From the NCBI GenBank assembly GCA_020638835.1, contig JACKHV010000001.1, forward strand, positions 434,001 to 498,000: a DNA stretch of 64,000 nt. The letters run 5' to 3'. Under the pieces are notes generated by a model. It worked only from the letters and a program-made list of their open reading frames with translations. It made no database searches and was not told the DNA's origin. The DNA comes from Planctomycetota bacterium. Its GTDB lineage: Bacteria > Planctomycetota > UBA1135 > GCA-002686595. Numbering within the stretch: position 1 is the stretch's first letter; each line of letters starts with the position of its first letter. The position numbers and the translations under genes were made by a program. This document shows, piece after piece, positions 60,989-64,000 of this stretch.

Positions 60989-63900
60989 ATGCAGCACCAA
61001 GTCGCCCTTCGCGTCTTCGGACCTCTGTTCGCGTTCTTCGTCGGAGCGTGCAGCTCGGCGCCCGCCGGTCCTTCCGCTCCCGCGGCGCCCGCCGCGACGC
61101 AGCCCGTGCCCGCGCAGGACACCAGTGAGGAGACGCGCCCGCACGGCGGGATGATGCGCTACCCCGCGATCAGCGCGACGCAGATCGCCTTCGTCTACGG
61201 CGAGGACCTGTGGGTCGTGCCGCGCGAGGGCGGACTCGCCAGCCCGCTCGCGAGCCCGGTCGGCGGCGAGCGCATGCCGCGCTTCAGCCCCGACGGGAAG
61301 ACGCTCTCGTTCGTCGCGAACTACGACGGCAACAGCGAGATCTACACACTGCCCGTCGACGGCGGCGTGCCGTTCCGCGTGACGCACCACCCGAGCTTCG
61401 AGGCGCCGAACACGTGGACGCCCGACGGTCGCATCCTGTTCTTCACGAGCGGGCGCGAAGGGCTCGACCGGCAGACGAAGCTCTACACCGTCGCGCCGAC
61501 CGGCGGCTTGCCCGAGGCGTTGCCCGTGCCCTACGGAGCGGTGGGGGCGATCAGCGGCGACGGCCAGTGGCTCGCGTACACGCCGCACACGCGGGACAAC
61601 CGCACGTGGAAGCGTTATCGCGGCGGCATGGCGACCGACATCTGGCTCGTGAACCTCGCCGACGGTTCGTCGCGACGCATCACCGACTGGGAGGGCACCG
61701 ACACGCAGCCCATGTGGCACCAGGGCCGGATCTACTACCTCTCCGACGCCGGTGAAGACCACCGCTTGAACCTCTGGCGCTTCGACCCGCAGTCCGGCGA
61801 CCGCACGCAGCTCACCAGCTTCACGGAGAACGACGTGAAGTGGCCGTCGAACGGTCCGGGTGCGAATGGCGAGGGCGAGATCGTCTTCCAGTTGGGCGCC
61901 GAGCTGCAGGTCATGGAGCTCGTGAACAACACCGTGCGCACGGTGGACGTGCGCGTTCCCGGCGCGCGGCCCGACTTGCGTCCGAAGGCCGTCGACGCTG
62001 CTGAGTTCATCACCGACTACTCCACGGCGCCCGAAGGCAAGCGCATCGCCGTCTGTGCGCGCGGCGACATCTGGTCGGTCGCGGCGGAGCACGGCACGCC
62101 GCGCAACCTCACGCGCACCAGCGGTGCGTTCGAGCGCGACCCGGCCTGGAGCCCCGACGGCCGCTGGATCGCGTACTTCTCGGACGCCACCGGCGAATTC
62201 GAACTGTACGTCACGCAGTCCGACGGCAAGGGCGAGACCAAGCAGCTGACCACTGATGGTGCGCCCTACCGCTACGGCCTGAAGTGGGCGCCTGACTCGA
62301 AGAAGCTCGTGTTCTCGGACAAGGCCGGCCACTTCTTCCTGCACGACGTCGAGTCCGGCGGGACGAAGCTCGTCGACACGGATCCGCTGGCGAACTTCGG
62401 CGACGACATGGGCGCCAGCTGGTCGCACGACTCGAGCTGGGTTGCCTACCACCGCAGCTCGGAGCGGTCCCCGAACCGCGCGATCATGCTCTACGACGTC
62501 GAGGCGGGCACGACGCACCAGGTGACGAGCTCGATGTTCAGCGACTCGGAACCGACCTTCGACCGCGAAGGCGAGTACCTCTACTACATCAGCAACCGCG
62601 TGTTCGCGCCGGCGTACGGCGACCTGGACACGTCGTTCATCTACGCGAACACCCAGACGCTGCTCGTGGTGCCGCTGCGAGCGGACGTCGCGTCGCCCTT
62701 CGCGCCGAAGGTAGACGAGGTGACCTGGGAGTCGGACGACGACAAGGCCGAAGGCGATGAGGCGGAAGAGCACGAGGACGCGGCGGAGTCGGCGGGCGAC
62801 GCCGATGAGGCGGAAGACGCGGACGACACCTCTGAGGAAGCCGAAGAGGAGTCCGAGGAAGAAGAGCGCCTCTCCATCGACCTCGAAGGCTTCGAGCGCC
62901 GCGCCGTCCCGCTGCCCGTGAAGCCCGGCGTGTTCCGCAACCTCGCGGTCGCGGACTCCGGTTCGCTCGTCTACCACCGCGTCACCGCGCGAGGCTTCGA
63001 CGGCGAGCGCGTGCTGCAGATGATGGACGTCTCGGCCGACGAGCCGAAGGAAGAGACGATCGTCGAAGGGCTCGCCGGCTTCGAGCTCTCGCCCGACGGC
63101 GGCAAGCTGCTGATCGTGCAGTCCGGGGGGCGTGCCAGCCTCGCTCCGGTCTCGGCCGGCGCGAAGCTCGAGTCGGTCTCGACCGACGGCATGCGCGCCA
63201 TGATCGACCCGCGCGCCGAGTGGCGCCAGATCCTGCGCGACGCGTGGCGTATCCACCGCGACTTCTTCTACGTCGAGAACATGCACGGCGTGGACTGGCC
63301 CGGGATCTACGACCACTATGCGGCGATGCTGGACGACTGCGTCACGCGCGAGGACGTGTCGTACCTGATCCGCGAGATGATCTCGGAACTGAACGTCGGC
63401 CACGCCTATTACTTCGGTGGCGACACCGAGTCCGCGGATCGCGTGGACGTCGGCATGCTCGGCGTCGACTTCGCGCTCGACAACGGCGCGTACCGCATCG
63501 CGCGGATCGTCGAGGGCGCGGCGTGGGACTCGGACGCCCGCGGGCCGCTCAGCCAGCCCGGCGTCGACGTCGTGGAGGGCGACTACTTGCTCGCGGTCGA
63601 CGGCGTTGCGCTCGACACCTCGAAGGATCCCTGGGCGGCCTTCCAAGGGCTCGCCGGCGAGACCGTGACGCTGACCGTCAGCGCCGAGCCGACGGACGGC
63701 GAAGCCTCGCGCGACGTGGTCGTGAAGCTGCTCCGCGGCGAAGGCGACCTGCGCTACCGCCACTGGGTCGAGTCACGTCGCCGCATGGCCGACGAGCTCT
63801 CGGGCGGCAAGGTCGGCTACATCTACGTCCCCGACACGGGCGTCGACGGACAGAACGAGCTCGTCCGACAGTTCTTCGGGCAGCTCGGCAAGCAAGCGCT

Positions 63901-64000
63901 CTTGATCGACGACCGCTGGAACGGCGGTGGTCAGATCCCGACGCGCTTCATCGAGATGCTCAACCGCCCGATCACGAACTACTGGGCGCGACGCGACGGC
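60989..64000 (+). CDS. Tricorn-type protease lipoprotein (3' end outside the window)
   Basis: Large periplasmic peptide-degrading enzyme; 1,004 residues are visible and the frame is open at the window edge. QHQVALRVFGPLFAFFVGAC gives a lipobox (VGAC). Six- and seven-bladed beta-propellers follow (repeats such as PRFSPDGKTLSFVANYDGNS, PAWSPDGRWIAYFSDATGE), then a tricorn C1 domain (RDAWRIHRDFFYVENMHGVD), a PDZ domain near 818-900 and the start of the S41 core (VGYIYVPDTG, ALLIDDRWNGGG). The nucleophile Ser would lie beyond the edge. A Glu/Asp-rich insert of about 48 residues (580-627) interrupts the second propeller. Confidence 0.9.
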   Translation, partial: MQHQVALRVFGPLFAFFVGACSSAPAGPSAPAAPAATQPVPAQDTSEETRPHGGMMRYPAISATQIAFVYGEDLWVVPREGGLASPLASPVGGERMPRFSPDGKTLSFVANYDGNSEIYTLPVDGGVPFRVTHHPSFEAPNTWTPDGRILFFTSGREGLDRQTKLYTVAPTGGLPEALPVPYGAVGAISGDGQWLAYTPHTRDNRTWKRYRGGMATDIWLVNLADGSSRRITDWEGTDTQPMWHQGRIYYLSDAGEDHRLNLWRFDPQSGDRTQLTSFTENDVKWPSNGPGANGEGEIVFQLGAELQVMELVNNTVRTVDVRVPGARPDLRPKAVDAAEFITDYSTAPEGKRIAVCARGDIWSVAAEHGTPRNLTRTSGAFERDPAWSPDGRWIAYFSDATGEFELYVTQSDGKGETKQLTTDGAPYRYGLKWAPDSKKLVFSDKAGHFFLHDVESGGTKLVDTDPLANFGDDMGASWSHDSSWVAYHRSSERSPNRAIMLYDVEAGTTHQVTSSMFSDSEPTFDREGEYLYYISNRVFAPAYGDLDTSFIYANTQTLLVVPLRADVASPFAPKVDEVTWESDDDKAEGDEAEEHEDAAESAGDADEAEDADDTSEEAEEESEEEERLSIDLEGFERRAVPLPVKPGVFRNLAVADSGSLVYHRVTARGFDGERVLQMMDVSADEPKEETIVEGLAGFELSPDGGKLLIVQSGGRASLAPVSAGAKLESVSTDGMRAMIDPRAEWRQILRDAWRIHRDFFYVENMHGVDWPGIYDHYAAMLDDCVTREDVSYLIREMISELNVGHAYYFGGDTESADRVDVGMLGVDFALDNGAYRIARIVEGAAWDSDARGPLSQPGVDVVEGDYLLAVDGVALDTSKDPWAAFQGLAGETVTLTVSAEPTDGEASRDVVVKLLRGEGDLRYRHWVESRRRMADELSGGKVGYIYVPDTGVDGQNELVRQFFGQLGKQALLIDDRWNGGGQIPTRFIEMLNRPITNYWARRDG

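Noticed and set aside
60746..63763. Open frame of about 1,000 codons on the minus strand
   Set aside because: It is antisense to the M20 peptidase and tricorn genes, which have clear domain motifs; the Arg/Ala/Val-rich composition is the usual GC-rich shadow.

Overview
The window is a GC-rich chromosomal segment from a Gram-negative bacterium. It has two outer-membrane porin-like genes, several lipoproteins and a tricorn-type periplasmic protease. An FG-GAP protein with a Cys-rich C-terminal module, TonB-like membrane anchors fused to prenyltransferase/squalene-cyclase-type barrels and many TPR/secreted proteins suggest a marine-type Planctomycetota lineage. That placement is an inference from gene style, not a phylogeny. 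Most genes are housekeeping genes in short operons. No phage, plasmid, CRISPR or defence island is visible.

Layout. 1-5.5 kb: the end of an AddA/RecB-like helicase-nuclease faces tsaD and an S41 protease. 5.6-9.4 kb: a transketolase split into two genes in reversed order, an EF-hand/coiled-coil protein and a DUF2203 gene. 9.6-13.1 kb: a ferredoxin, animal-type PTPS, folE and a short-chain reductase (a possible tetrahydrobiopterin set), then a membrane protein pair. 13.1-18.3 kb: a DUF255 thioredoxin-like protein, twin porins and a structured 600-nt non-coding gap. 18.3-23.4 kb: translation-linked genes (arfB, DUF971, tRNA-Phe, ribF, def, a TPR protein, rpsT). 23.5-29.3 kb: the FG-GAP protein and the two TonB-helix/barrel paralogues, separated by about 800 nt of large palindromes. 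29.4-34.9 kb: a PpiC-like chaperone, mfd and rnc with overlapping reading frames, then a tiny divergent membrane ORF. 35-36.7 kb: two near-identical 212-bp elements with long inverted ends and a REP-associated (Y1/HUH) transposase. 36.8-43.4 kb: a membrane spermidine-synthase-like protein, a dGTPase-like HD protein, a lipoprotein, a methyltransferase and an acyl-CoA dehydrogenase. 43.8-45.0 kb: a sigma-70 family factor, followed by 930 nt of repeats. 46.5-54.6 kb: a complete 2-oxoacid dehydrogenase operon (lipA, E1alpha, E1beta, E2, a second E1alpha, E3, lipB). 54.9-64 kb: an HPt protein, an HDOD-REC-GGDEF protein, a PHP-domain lipoprotein, an M20 peptidase and a truncated tricorn protease.

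Expression signals. Upstream AT-rich hexamers follow a TANNNT pattern (TATACT, TAGAAT, TACAAT, TATGCT). At four genes the hexamer lies only 6-7 nt before the start codon, and at rnc 10 nt, which suggests leaderless or nearly leaderless transcripts. Many other genes lack a clear Shine-Dalgarno site. Gene ends, especially convergent ones, carry strong symmetric GC-rich hairpins that usually lack a long U-tract.

The least explained material is the TonB-like energising helix fused to terpene-cyclase-type barrels, and a family of palindromic intergenic repeats at 27, 29, 35 and 45 kb that shares the window with a REP-type transposase.
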